From: Vandiemenella viatica
Lineage: Eukaryota > Arthropoda > Insecta > Orthoptera > Morabidae
Assembly (NCBI GenBank): GCA_031002005.1
Contig: JARYHS010008074.1
Coordinates: 282,349,930 to 282,413,929, forward strand
Reading direction: 5' to 3'
DNA: 64,000 nt
Below, piece by piece: positions 33,624 to 44,800 of the stretch. Made by a program: the position numbers and the translations under genes. Below the pieces are notes generated by a model, which was not told the DNA's origin, searched no databases, and saw only the letters and a program-made list of their open reading frames with translations. How positions within the stretch are numbered: the stretch's first letter is position 1; every line of letters begins with the position of its first letter.

Positions 33624-33765
33624 CTGCCGCGTGAAAGAACTAAGAAGAGCTACAGGTTTTCCGTTTTTTTGTTTTTTTTTTTGCTGCAGTTCTGTCACCT
33701 TACTTTCTACATTAGCTATGTCCTGCTTAAAAGATTTCCACCGCTCATTGACTCCGTTTTGGATA
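33624..33765 (-). other. Candidate exon of unknown function (142 bp)
   Basis: The minus strand has a T-rich acceptor (GAGTTTTCAG at 33775-33766), an open frame without a start codon reading NGVNERWKSFKQDIANVESK, then VTELQQKKKQKNGKPVALLS, and a donor-like CAG|GTATAG at 33623. The peptide is charged and could be coiled-coil. It does not match a beta-subunit N-terminus. It may be an exon of another transcript or a piece of transposon ORF. Confidence 0.25.
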
Positions 33766-34260
33766 CTGAAAACTCACTGGAAAAACATTTGCTATAAACA
33801 TAGTAAAGTTTATTGTACAACATCACTTCACACCACATTTTGAACTTTAAAGAACACTTCATTAAACAATATAACTAAACACTGACGGAAGAAAATTAGA
33901 ATTATCAACAAGCGGTATGGTCACACGCTGGCAATCAGAATCAAAAGAACTTTTTATCTAAACAATACAAACTGGTGTGGAAAATCTCGTGCAACATCTT
34001 TATGCGAATTTGAGTTTAGATACCGCGTGCCTAATGTTTTACGGAGCGTAATTCGCCGTCGGCTTTATGTTAGTTCAAATGCACCGGCCAAGTGCGAGCC
34101 AGTACTTGTCAGCCTTCAAGTCTCACGAATACACGGCACTGTCAGTATATAGGATTTATAAAATACATACGGAGATAATTAAATGACGGAAATAAATATC
34201 CACATACTGCTGTGAATTCCATACCATCTTTTAATCGTAACAAATAAAATGAATGAGAAG

Positions 34261-34372
34261 CTACATAGCTTGCTCGAGAGCCCCTCCCCTCACCCCCCAC
34301 GTAGCCCAGCGTAGCTTTTCACCCAGCCCCTCCCTTCCCTTGACCGAGCCACATAGTTTATGGACACTCCCC
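34261..34372 (-). mobile_element. Palindromic MITE, ACGTGG family, copy 3
   Basis: The minus strand starts GGGGAGTGTCCATAAACTAT and GTGGCTCGG, then GGGAGGGGCTGGG, and ends AAGCTATGTAGC. Shares the start motif with copies at 14461 and 33209. Confidence 0.55.
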
Positions 34373-34700
34373 AAGTGGGAGCATTCTGTAGGTTTCAGTT
34401 CGGTGAGCGAAGAGTTGTAGGCGATGTTGCCAAGTGAACGCACCGGACAAGGTGAAGCGGCTGTTGCAATAGAGGAGAGGGGCGGGGCGGAGTGCACGCT
34501 GGACTTGAATTCCACCGTAAGGACAGCGTGACTCAGGACTACGCAATGCAAGCGGCGAGTCACAGATATCGATCTACCGCGACAATCGATAACTTAACTG
34601 CTAGAGAGCCCCAGTTTCAAAACACGAAAGAATGATTTCACATTCACAGTCGCAAGGGAATTTAGTGTCGAGATTTCGCTGGTTCCTGTTGGAACACAAT
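34373..34700. other. CpG-rich patch, possible promoter or 5' exon
   Basis: About 330 bp of GC-richer DNA containing GGGGCGGGGCGG (Sp1-like, 34479-34491) and several CpGs in an AT-rich setting. A MITE abuts it. It could be the promoter of the minus-strand gene, but there is no direct support. Confidence 0.2.
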
Positions 34701-35089
34701 TCTAAAAGATGGCCACCTCAAGTTAAAACGGAACATTCCAAATGTACTTCTCCATAAAGTCATCTATGGCCTTACAGCACGCCCTGTTATTTGCTTTTTC
34801 TGGTACAAGATCCGGAAGCCCTTCGTCTAAAATATCTACTTACTTAGAGTGTCTGCAGAGATAAAGCAGTTCCTTACTAAACTTTTTATTTTCAACAACA
34901 GCCCCGCCGTTTTCAAAAGAGAACATCACTAGTGTTTCTAATAGTTTTAATACTTTATTCAGTTTCAATGGCGCATATGCCCAGGTAATAATTCCGCACC
35001 CACCTACTTTCGCATTGAATTTTTTTTTTCCCCCCTCAGATTCAAAGTACCACTTCCCCACCACTATCTTTGACCTTTTGCGAATTTCA

Positions 35090-35520
35090 ATTTTTAATTC
35101 TTTCAGGGTTTTAGTTTAATTGTTCAACATTTATCTTCATAATTTATTCAACTCCCTTACTTATGAAAGAAAATTTGAGGGCTAACATGCGTCTGAAATC
35201 AAAAATCAGCTTGTGTTATGTCATCTCTTACCATACCCTCTACTTAGTTCTCTCAATTGTTCTACCTCTACCAATCTCGCTCACATTGCTAATACAACCA
35301 GCACCCTCTTCATCCCATCTCATATTCCAGTGACTATCAGTCCAGCTCCTTTATCATATCAGTTACTGATAGTGTTTTAAGGTAATTTACAGGAACAAAG
35401 CTAACTTGTTTTGCATCGCCTCCAATGATTTCCATAACGTGGTTCCACTACCCCACTAAACTCTAACAAAGGTCTGGCCTACGTTTTGTAACAATTCCAT
35501 CACTTCGGCACATCCCCTCA
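35090..35520 (-). mobile_element. CR1/jockey-like LINE, copy 6
   Basis: The minus strand carries a decayed version of the copy 1 protein (matches around the VMDMIKELKWDS and TLVRPFLKYG segments). It ends where a different LINE begins at about 35521. Confidence 0.55.
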
Positions 35521-35524
35521 TTTA

Positions 35525-36590
35525 TTTATTTTATGGCCACAGCACAGTCAATAATACAATATACACAATTGTTTCACACTAATAACATGTAACATTAAAT
35601 TATTGTCAAAATTCAAAATCTTTATAGTGCAGCCAATGTAAAGCTTCAATTGAAATATCTATGAAGTCCTTCGGTGATCCACTGAAGGCTCGAAGTGGGC
35701 AATCGAAGGTCACGTGACGGATGGTTTGTTCTTCCTCACCACAGTTGCAATTCGGCGAATCTCTCATTCCCCACGTGTAAAGAGATAAAGCAGATCTTCT
35801 ATGGACCAGACCTAACTCTGTTGAGAGCAGCCCAGGTCTTGCGAGGACGGTCGAGTACCTTTAGTGCCTGTTGATTGTCAAACAGGTAGTGCCAATCTGG
35901 TGAAGCTGAAGCTAGTCACTCCAATCTCCATGTTTCTCTCCCTTTAAAATTGTCAGATATAATCTGTTTTGCAGTTTTTATGATTGGAATTTTTGATTTA
36001 AGTCTCTGAAATTGAGTTTCCATGTCGTCGTGGATGGGGAGATCCAAGTTATGACAGATCTTATTATATTGATCAATTAGCCGATTGCGTCGTCTTATCG
36101 TGGGCGATTCGATGTTACTCAAAACGGGTAGCCAGTACAGTGGAGTGGACTTGATACATCCACTAATTATCTGGTTCAAAACTATGTCGATTGTTTTGGT
36201 GTGGGTGCTATTCATTCAGACAGATGAACAGTACTCAGCTGCAGAATACACAAGGTTCATTGCTGAGATGCAAATTATGGAGGCCAGTACCATACCACTT
36301 GCTCCATCCAGTTTACCATTAATTTTTTTACCAACAAGCAATTCATTTTCCACCCTGTATATGTGTGAATCTTGCGAATCCTTCAACTTCCTCAGGTCAG
36401 TATACAATAACAAGTTTCTATTAATCCTATTTCGCGCACCCACCACTATCACTACTCCATTTTCCTTAGTAAAACCGCTACGAAGTGATCCTATATCCTC
36501 TATTACCTGATTTAATGTTGCACTAGGTTTAAAAACTTGCGACATGATAGCCTGTGTACAATTGTTCTTGAATAAGTGGGCCTGCACCTC
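35525..36590 (-). pseudogene. Chimeric LINE remnant: SGNH-like block joined to RT thumb and CCHC tail
   Basis: Minus-strand order: 36587-36216 reads SGFTKENGVVIVVGARNRIN (like the GGxND block of SGNH-type esterase domains), then MNLVYSAAEYCSS. A frame break leads to 36215-35916 with TPLYWLPVLSNIESPTIRRR, the thumb region of a Loa/I/jockey-type RT. At 35910-35620 follow KTWAALNRVRSGP, RDSPNCNCGEEEQTIRHVTF and DCPLRAFSGSP, a CCHC-like tail. The catalytic RT core is missing between the first two blocks, as if an internal deletion joined them. Confidence 0.65.
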
Positions 36591-36599
36591 TTCTATGGC

Positions 36600-36983
36600 T
36601 ACTATCTAGCAGTAGAAACTTTTTCTTCCCGTCTTTATTCCCACTCCTCCCTTCCTACAGTCCTGCTGGACCTTGCAAGTGACGTCAGATGCGTTGTGGT
36701 TACCAACTTGCCCAATGAACGGAAGTATATGTTATCATTCCACACGGAACAATAACTACTTCACTCAAAAGTCGCTCGGCGCCGCAGCCACGTAACCACT
36801 ATCGAGCAGATATCAAAAGATGACTATTCTACCTCAACAGCTAACTTTATATTAAGAATAATTAATCACCGTGATAGGCTGTGTAGTTAACACACAAATG
36901 TTTTCGCATTCTTTAGCTCACGTCAGGATATAATGTGATTTTAGTATACCCAATCCACTGGTTGAGCTGTTTTTCGTCTAAAT
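36600..36983. other. No feature recognised
   Basis: A short CpG-containing stretch (36680-36800); no gene. Confidence 0.3.
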
Positions 36984-37071
36984 CAGTATTTCTCAAACTT
37001 CTAAGCTCCACGTATCCCTATTGAACTGGCGAACCCCTTGGGGTTCGCGTACCCCATTTTGAGAAACACTG
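36984..37071. mobile_element. hAT-type MITE, 88 bp, TSD GTCTAAAT
   Basis: Ends are CAGTATTTCTCAAA and TTTGAGAAACACTG. The exact 8-bp duplication GTCTAAAT lies at 36976-36983 and 37072-37079. The interior has a perfect palindrome CGAACCCCTTGGGGTTCG. Confidence 0.92.
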
Positions 37072-37079
37072 GTCTAAAT

Positions 37080-37669
37080 TAAAAACCCGCGGGAACTCAC
37101 ACAAAACATAAAAAGCAAAGAAAATTTAATATATAAAAATAGTCGTTCTTGGTTATAAGTTTGTTAAATAGATAAATAAGCGTAGTAACGCAATGATTTT
37201 GAACAGAGTGAACATGCACACAATGTAAAAAGCAAATAAAATGTAGACTAATAAAAAAAATTACTTTTGCTTTTAATAGCCTTAACCTCAAGTCTATAAT
37301 GTCCTATACAAATACCTAAAATTGTCGACAGAGTGACAGTAGTGATTGAAAAATTGCAACGACGGGAATGATTTCATTGAATCGTTAAGTATAATTTTAT
37401 GTATAGTTACATGCGTACATATTCACGTTAGGTTCTATAGAGGTAGGACAGAGACTAGCAGGACAGTATGGAGGAAGGTAGTACCGTAAAGCCACATGCC
37501 AGACAACCATTAAACTGCAAATACAATATCACGACATTTCACATGTCAAAGTATTTGATCTAAACAAGATTTTTGCTTCGTCCAAAGAGTTAAGCATAAA
37601 ATGATTGTCACAATATCATGGTCAGCGGAACACCCTTAATACCCTGTAATGCATATATCATTACTAGTG
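37080..37669. other. No feature recognised
   Basis: AT-rich; nothing to annotate. Confidence 0.35.
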
Positions 37670-38220
37670 TCAGGGAGTAGGCGGTTACCATGGGGAATGT
37701 TATCCTCTCCAGGGGAACGTCCGGGAAGATGAACTGGGGCGGCTTCCCGTTGCCTTCCCCAGTGTGACAATGTTCGTTAGTGGTGTTTTAAGTGTGGATT
37801 ACAGTACTGTGATAGTGTATATGTTCAGTGTAGGTTGTTTGTGTTGTGGATGAGAGATAAAAGAAGGGAATCGGTTAAACCCGGTGCCGGCCCATTCAGG
37901 TCTACTCTACAGAAAAACAAGGGAACCTCCAGACTTAATTTCCCCATCCACAGTGTCGTATGCCCTTGCTTCATACACATTGCGGTGAGGTTTGGGATTT
38001 TATCCAGTGCTTTGGTGCACACTATCCTGATTAGGAATTGTGCAACATTCCCTCTCCTATACTGCCGGCCACGTCTTGATGTTGGAATCTCTTCCAACAC
38101 CAGAATCGAAACAGCTAACCTCCTCTCAGTATAAGACACCATCCCGGTGCTGCAATCAACAATACCAACGGGGTGGGCATGCATATGCCTAATTGACAAT
38201 TTTCATTGCTTAGCTATATT
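37670..38220. other. Unidentified repeat-like block with ORFs on both strands
   Basis: A minus-strand ORF (37825-38199, 124 aa: VSYTERRLAVSILVLEEIPT) and an overlapping plus-strand ORF (37835-38134) lie in DNA of more even base composition than the surroundings. GGGCGGCTTCCCGTTGCCTT at 37739 looks like part of a dispersed repeat. I do not recognise a family or domain. Confidence 0.3.
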
Positions 38221-38329
38221 TATAGTTATTTTAATTTAATTGCAATGGAACGTGTGCTCCGGTGGCAATTTTCCTACGCACCTAATTTTCCCCTTCCCTT
38301 TTCCCTCTCCTCTTACCCTCCATTAATCT

Positions 38330-39086
38330 ATATATATATATAAATATATAGAATAGACGTGTTTTCCCCTATATTTCACTTTTCAGCCACCAATACCTAG
38401 CACAGATCTCTGGTGTTTGTGTAAGGAAGTAGCATGGAGTTTCCTATCGTGCACAACGTTGGGCGAATGTCGATAGCTGTGGGGGTATGGGAAATATGAC
38501 GATTAAAATTTGTCGATACAGGGCGTTTTCATATTTAGACCAAAATTTTGTGTCTCCTTGTACTTCTCTTTCCTGCCACAAATACATAGGATAGACCATT
38601 GATGTTTGTGTGTGGTAGTAGCAGTGAATCTCCCATCGTGCACTATGGTGGTTAGATGTCGGTAGCTATGGGGTCTGGGAGAAATGGTGGTTGATAGTGG
38701 ACGACCTGCGGCAATTTCCTCTTTCTGACAAAGACGTATGTGTCATGGTGTATCACTTTTCAGCGAAAACTATCTAGCGCAGATCATTGGCGTTTGTGTG
38801 TGGTAGTAACACAAAGTCACCTTTCGATAACAACGGCGGCCGAATTTCAGTAACTGTGGTAGTGTGGGAGATATGGTGGTTGAAATTGGCGGATCAAGGA
38901 TATTTTCTTAATTAGATCAAAGGATTATGTGTCCTTATATTTAATTTTGCTGCCACAACTACATAGCATAGACGATTGGTGTTTGTCGTAGTGGTATCGT
39001 GTCTCCTACCGTGCACTATGGTGATTAGATGTCGGTAGTTGTCAATCCAAATTCTGTTCAAACACGAAGTCGTGGGTACTAGCTAG
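38330..39086 (+). mobile_element. Helitron-like non-autonomous element H2 (188-bp units)
   Basis: It begins in a TATA-rich stretch, carries four degenerate ~188-bp tandem units and ends in CTAG at 39083-39086 followed by T. A CACG-AAGT-CGTG hairpin (39063-39074) lies 12 nt from the end. This repeats the layout of the element at 15231-18912, including GGGTACT before the end. It sits inside the 3' UTR region of LINE copy 7. No ORF. Confidence 0.55.
38388..39020 (+). repeat. Tandem array, ~188-bp unit, four copies (last partial)
   Basis: Unit starts near 38388, 38572, 38760 and 38948, marked by a CAGCCACCAATACCTAGCAC-type block followed by GGTGTTTGTGT and later TCGTGCACTATGGTG. Confidence 0.75.
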
Positions 39087-40639
39087 TTTCAACTTAAAAT
39101 TCTTTTAGAGTTTTGGTAACGAATTCATCATTTCTCTTGGCAATCCCTGATCCCCTTACCTACGAAAGAAAACTTTCCCACGCTCTTATGCATCAAATCA
39201 AGTGTCAGTTTGTGATCGTGGTCATCATCTCTCTCCCATGCACCTTTCCTAATTCTTGTATCATTACGTTTCTACATCTCACTATCTATATACTTCTTGC
39301 ACACTCCCACGACTCTTCACCTTCCTCCTGTCTTCCAATGAATACCATTACATCTTCTTTATTATATTAGTTAATGAGTTTGTTATGCGGCAATTTCCAG
39401 AAAAAATCTAGCAGCCCTTCTTCCAACTCCTGTATTTGATACCCAAAATGTGGGTCCCATACTAGGCTACCATATTTAAGCAATTGTCTGACCAAAGTTT
39501 TGTAACCTGATTGCTTTATTTCTCTGGTATATGTCCAATGCGTCCTGTTCAGTCTAACATAGAAAGCCTCTCATACCGATATTTTGACCATCGATATATC
39601 GAGCATCGATAGCGTTGGCTAAAGAGGAATATATCTGTGAAAAAAAGAAGAGAGGAGAGAAAAAAAGAGGGGGGACAGCAACGAAACCTGGTCTGGAAAG
39701 TAGTGTGCTGAGAAACTTGTGAATAGTTCTCACGTGGATGGTTCTTAGACCTGCAAAAACACGGATAAGTTGTCTGATGTTAAACACGGCAAAACGTTTG
39801 GTATGGTATCGGGGTGACCTTAATGTTTGATTCGAACGTAATAAAACATTATTGGCGGCCAAAGCATCATCTTCATTGTAACTGGTGTGTTGAGTTTGTT
39901 ATCATATGTTATGACAAGGTATTTGGATTTCAAGTCTTCAATAAGCAATTCTTTCCCCACCTAATAATTACAATCAACTTTGGTTTTTTATCCGTGTACC
40001 TGACAATTGACTCTTCTTTGCATTTATATTCATTCTATGTTGACCTACCCAGCTAGATATCCTGTCCAGATCACACTACAGCTGTTCAAAGTTCTCTACC
40101 GTTTTGATCCCACTATATAGCATCATGTAATTTGCAAACAACATAACTTCTGATAAAAAACCGTCAACAGAATCATTCATTAGAATAACGAATAGCAATG
40201 CGCTATCCTGTGATTCACATTTTCACTTCCATCTCTTTTGATACTGCATTCCTTACCCAACTTTTTGTTTTCTACTTTTAGGAATTCTCAGCAAATCAAT
40301 TTTTCATCTACTGCAATAGTTTCTACCTTATTTACCACCATTTTATGTCTCACTCAGTGTAGCACTAGATCTTTCAAAGGCTTTTGACTATCAGTTTGGC
40401 CTCCCTTGTCCATTTCATCCGAAGTATCTTGTATATAACCTACTGAGATTCACTGGAACTGAGCCTTACAGCTTACAGCTTTAGCTAACAACTCTGAAAG
40501 TATCCACTTTGCTCTGCTGTCATTAAGTCAACTACATAATATAATCTGTACCTTCTTTTCCTTTCGTCTTATATTCGTCCACTTGATTTTCATCATTCTT
40601 CTTCAATATCACATGTCATTAATATCACATGTGAACTGT

Positions 40640-40905
40640 TGTTACCCGCTCGTATGCATGGCGTGCATTAAGACACCACTGCAGTGAGTAGGGGAGACGC
40701 AACAAACGGGGACCGGCGTACCGGCAGTGGTGGTTGCAGTTTTTAGGCGGTTTTCCGCAGTCACTTAGCCGAATACTGGGACGGTACCCCATCTAAGCCT
40801 CTAACTACACTTTTCACAAAACAAAAATACGGGACCTGTCCCAAAGGTATCCGACCTTCCTTCATCTTCGCTCCTTAGCGCCATACGACGGGTATGAGTG
40901 TCAAC
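40640..40905 (+). repeat. Dispersed repeat, inverted relative to 41636-41735
   Basis: AAATACGGGACCTGTCCCAA then AGGTATCCGACC at about 40833-40856 is matched in reverse complement by GGTTGGATACTTTTGGGACA at 41695-41714. Flanking text (GCGGTTTTCCGCAGTCAC, GAATACTGGGACGGTACCCC) looks like a dispersed arthropod repeat of unknown class. Confidence 0.5.
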
Positions 40906-40909
40906 AGTA

Positions 40910-41150
40910 AAGCCTCGTTCACTTCACATCTACAGACACCGTACGTGTCAGACACATATCAGCACAAACAAAAAAAATTATTTTCTATAGGGGTGTTCAC
41001 ATCTACCGCACGTGAGCGGAGCGTGTCCGTGCAGACACGTGCCGGCTCGGGACAGCGCTGTCGGAAAGAATGTTTTGTCTGTGCCGGCACGTGTCTGAGT
41101 GTGTCTGTGCAGTTAGTATGAATGCAGCAGCGTAGCCGTACAGACAGAAT
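40910..41150. mobile_element. Palindrome-rich MITE-like repeat
   Basis: GCACGTGTCTG-type and CAGACACGTGC-type blocks recur in both orientations (41032-41045, 41081-41096). CACATCTAC occurs at 40925 and again at 41000. No terminal duplication was found. ORFs here follow the repeat. Confidence 0.4.
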
Positions 41151-41739
41151 ACCATGTGCAAACAAGATAAAAACAAGATGAATAACCAAAAATTAATCGA
41201 TTTAGTTAAAGAATAAACATTCCTTTATAACTTAAAAGATATATTGATAGTAAACGTAAAGATATTTGAGCCCCTGCTATAACTTTTAAGTTCGCCAGCA
41301 TGGTATGAATCGCAAGGCTCAGAAATACGAAATGATTTTCACAGCACACCACCACAAACACCATCATCACTATCACTTGAATCCAACAAGGGCCTAGTAA
41401 TAATGAATAAGAACTACAGGACACGACAAAATTCAAGAACGAGGATTCCGAGAATTAGTAAAAATTTAGGCTATATTCCGACGTATGCCTCAGGATGAAA
41501 CTAATTTTGTTATGTAAGAGTGGCAAAACCAAATTTTGTATCAAAGTTAATCAATTTTAACGTTACGGTAAGTTTTAATATCAATTAGGAAAAAAAACGT
41601 AGCTCAAACAATAGCGTTTTTCTTCAATGAAATGGATACTAGTTCAAAGGATGCCACCAGCCCGATGAGGCAGAATAACACCAGCGGGGAAATATCAAGG
41701 AGGTTGGATACTTTTGGGACAATCCTCGTATGCACAGAA

Positions 41740-44700
41740 CACAAGCTTTACGTTGTGACAATCTAACAACCCACCAATCATATCATTTTGCTTTGATTAA
41801 TTCTAAGTTCATGAAAAATTGAATTGTTATTTGTAAATTGATTTCCACAAGCTGTAGTTGTATTGATTTTTGGTAGCGTAATATTATAGTTATCCACCAC
41901 AGTTAGACGGGGACAATTCATCGTGTGTCAGAGTATGTGCTGAGCGCCCTTTTTGTAAGCAAAGAAGTTTGACGGTAAGCATTGCTTGTCACGAATTTAA
42001 GTATTGTCAAGTGAGACTTTTATTTTGGTATGAAGTGCTTAAGAGCATGTTACAAAGTATATAGCGCGTGTAAATGTTTATTCAAGAAACTGTTGAATAT
42101 ATTCAGCGGTATTTCATTCGGAGCTATGTTTATCATTTCTACAATCAAGAATAATATTTTTTATTTGTTTGGCGGGTATAAGCTACAACTATAAGGTATA
42201 ACTATACCGAAATTAAAGTGAGAATTCAGCTGGCATGAGATTGGGCCTTACCCTTTCAATAACATATGTTACCCAGATACTTTTTTCGTCAGAGGCTGTT
42301 TGTTAACTTTAGGCAGCTAATTAACCCACTATTGAGTGGTTAGCTCATAATGTTTCATGGACAAATGGAAACACATCCGCTACCGCATCAAAATTATTAT
42401 GGGCATAACTAGTCAGCAGTAGTTGAAGCCTTGCTTTCAAGTAGGCAAATCCCAAAAAAGTATATGAACCGGAAGATCCGCAAAAAAAAGAGTAAAGTTC
42501 AATGATGATAATCTGATCCCATTTTGTATTAAGTCTGAAACTTTTTTTTATCTTGATTCACGATGTGACCTCTGTTACATCTTCGTCAATTTTTAATCCA
42601 AATTTCCCTGTCTATATTAATAACGTTTAGCAGTTTCGCGATATTCTCAATTTTATCTTCAATGCGTTATACTTACTTCAGTTTCTGGAATAAGTATTTA
42701 ACGCACTGAGAATTGCTACTACTTGCAAATAGATGTATATGCACCAACAAACTTAAATCTCAGATGACACTGCAAGACCGAGAATGCTGTTTCGGTTATA
42801 AGCTTACCAATATCTGTTTCTCCTTTAAGATTTTAAGTCAAGTTGCTGATCAAGATGGCTAATCACATATGTAGATTAAAAAAATAAATTCAAATTTAAT
42901 CTAACGTGGCAACTATAAGTAACCACTTTTTTCCATGTCACTTTTAGTTGGAATCTAACAGAACAAGTTTTCACGATTCTGATATTGTAGAGTTAATTAT
43001 TTTCATGTCTGTCAAATATGTAATAACTATGTGTAAACAAGGACTAGTGATACAACAAACTGTACGAGATTGCCTGCGTGTCCAAACACAAACCGACGTA
43101 AATTTAAGAAGCAATGCAGCTATGACAGAGCTTTTATATTTCTAAGTACAGCATAGTTTTATCAAACTATTTTAAAAATATTTTATCAGCAATTTTTGAT
43201 CAAACTGAAATAAAGTTAAAACACGTTAGTATAATCATGGTATCAACTAAACGTATCTACCACACCACACAGATTTCAAAATAATCACAGAGATGAAAAT
43301 TGTGAAACTATGCATAGTTGGACGCAAAAGATGGAGGAAAATTGACTTTTATATTTCAAAGTAACTTGTAATTTGGATTGTAAGAAGATACATAGTAAAA
43401 ATTTACCTGCTAGCTTCTAAAGTCTAGACAGTCGACGTAGATATTTTAACTTTATCAGGGTGCATAGTAACGACGAGTGAAACCTCTCTAATAAAATAAG
43501 TTAGTAAAACACCTTAATGTTCATTTTTATAAACAAACTAGGAACGGCACTTCTTGGAAATAAATTTGACTCTTCGATTTCTTACATGTTCACGATTATG
43601 ACCGCTCAGCTGCGTTTAGATTCCTTGGAACTGAAAGATGTTTGAAACTTATTCCAAGTTGATGGGTGCGAACTACATCTTTCATAATGCATGAGAATAG
43701 CGATCTCGTGTCGTCCACTGAATAACAACAAAACCGTTGCACTGCAATTTCTTCCTGGTAGGAAACACATTAAGCGAAACGAATTCTTACAAAAAGGAAA
43801 CCGTATGCAGTGATTGTTGCCTAAGCGACATTAGTGCACCATGTTTTACTATTTATAGAGCACTGATCACTATACAATGAGATCCGTGCTGAATAAGGAA
43901 TGACAGTGAATCAGTGTCTGACCCGGGAATTGACTCGGGGCACGAGGCGGAGTTGAGGGCATCTAGTGAATTGCGGCAAGTGGCACAACTGGATTACAGC
44001 TGCCGAGTGAGAACGAGAACAAAACCGCATCTCTGGCGATAAGGTAGTACCAGGCAGTATCTTTATGGGCATGCATTTTTTCTTTAAATTTACGTAACTC
44101 TAATTCTCTTGGTGTCCAGAGGGCCTTATCAAGTCTTGAAATGGTATATTTGAATGATGTACTTACTAAATTCTTGATTATGTTTACTGTTTTCATGTTT
44201 TGCACTTCTCTTTTGAGATCGGTGGAGTCGTCACAAATGGCGAAACCACATATTCTTAAATTATTTTTCGTGCTTTCATATCAAATGTTGTATGCAATAA
44301 ACTAACGTAATTATTAAGAGAATTGAGACAGCGGAACAAACGACGACCCTAACTAAAAACATTTCCTACTTCCAGTAAAACAAGAGACACCAGTAGGCCT
44401 ACCTAAATAACAGACAAAATTTGAGACATTCTCGATGTGGTTAGCAAGCAGGCAAAAAAATCGCTGTAATTTTTTTCTTCTGCGAAATAGACCATCTATA
44501 TTCAAATGAATTTTCCTGAGGTACACGACTGATCCGTTAACGCTTTAGTATGCGAAGAAAAAAAGTTTTAGAACCCTTTGATGTCCGTTTAGTCACTATA
44601 CCGATAATTTCGTGTTGTATAAATGTCAAAAATGGGGAATCATCTTCCCTACTCTCCCACTTCCTCAAAGTTCTTTATTTGGATATAAATCTGCTGCTTA

Positions 44701-44800
44701 TAAATCGGAAATAATTTTGTTGATTAGTCCCGTTAAACTGAGGAAAATCAATTTTTTTCCGATTTATTTTATGTCTACTTGAAAACTGCCTCTTCTCAGT
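41740..44800. other. No gene recognised; one minus-strand ORF at 43963-44205
   Basis: The ORF (80 aa) contains SRLDKALWTPRELELRKFKE and KDTAWYYLIARDAVLF, which look protein-like, but I do not know the family. GTAAGT inside it at 44160 could be a donor. The rest is AT-rich. Confidence 0.3.

Larger units (their letters stand above)
38224..40400 (-). mobile_element. CR1/jockey-like LINE, copy 7 (longest), with two insertions
   Basis: The minus-strand 3' end (38224-38329) carries ATTGCCACCGGAGC and the AATTAAATTAA tail. After the Helitron-like insertion the LINE resumes at 39087 and runs up through the thumb region to 39557. A second, unknown insert lies at about 39558-39850. Then come 39851-40400 with SSWVG-like and INAKKSQL-type blocks and a decayed FADDT box (near 40130-40145). 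This is the only copy that reaches the RT palm. Stops are frequent. Confidence 0.7.

Noticed and set aside
38388..39020. CRISPR-like array
   Set aside because: Units are ~188 bp, degenerate and without short repeat/spacer structure, in a eukaryotic genome.
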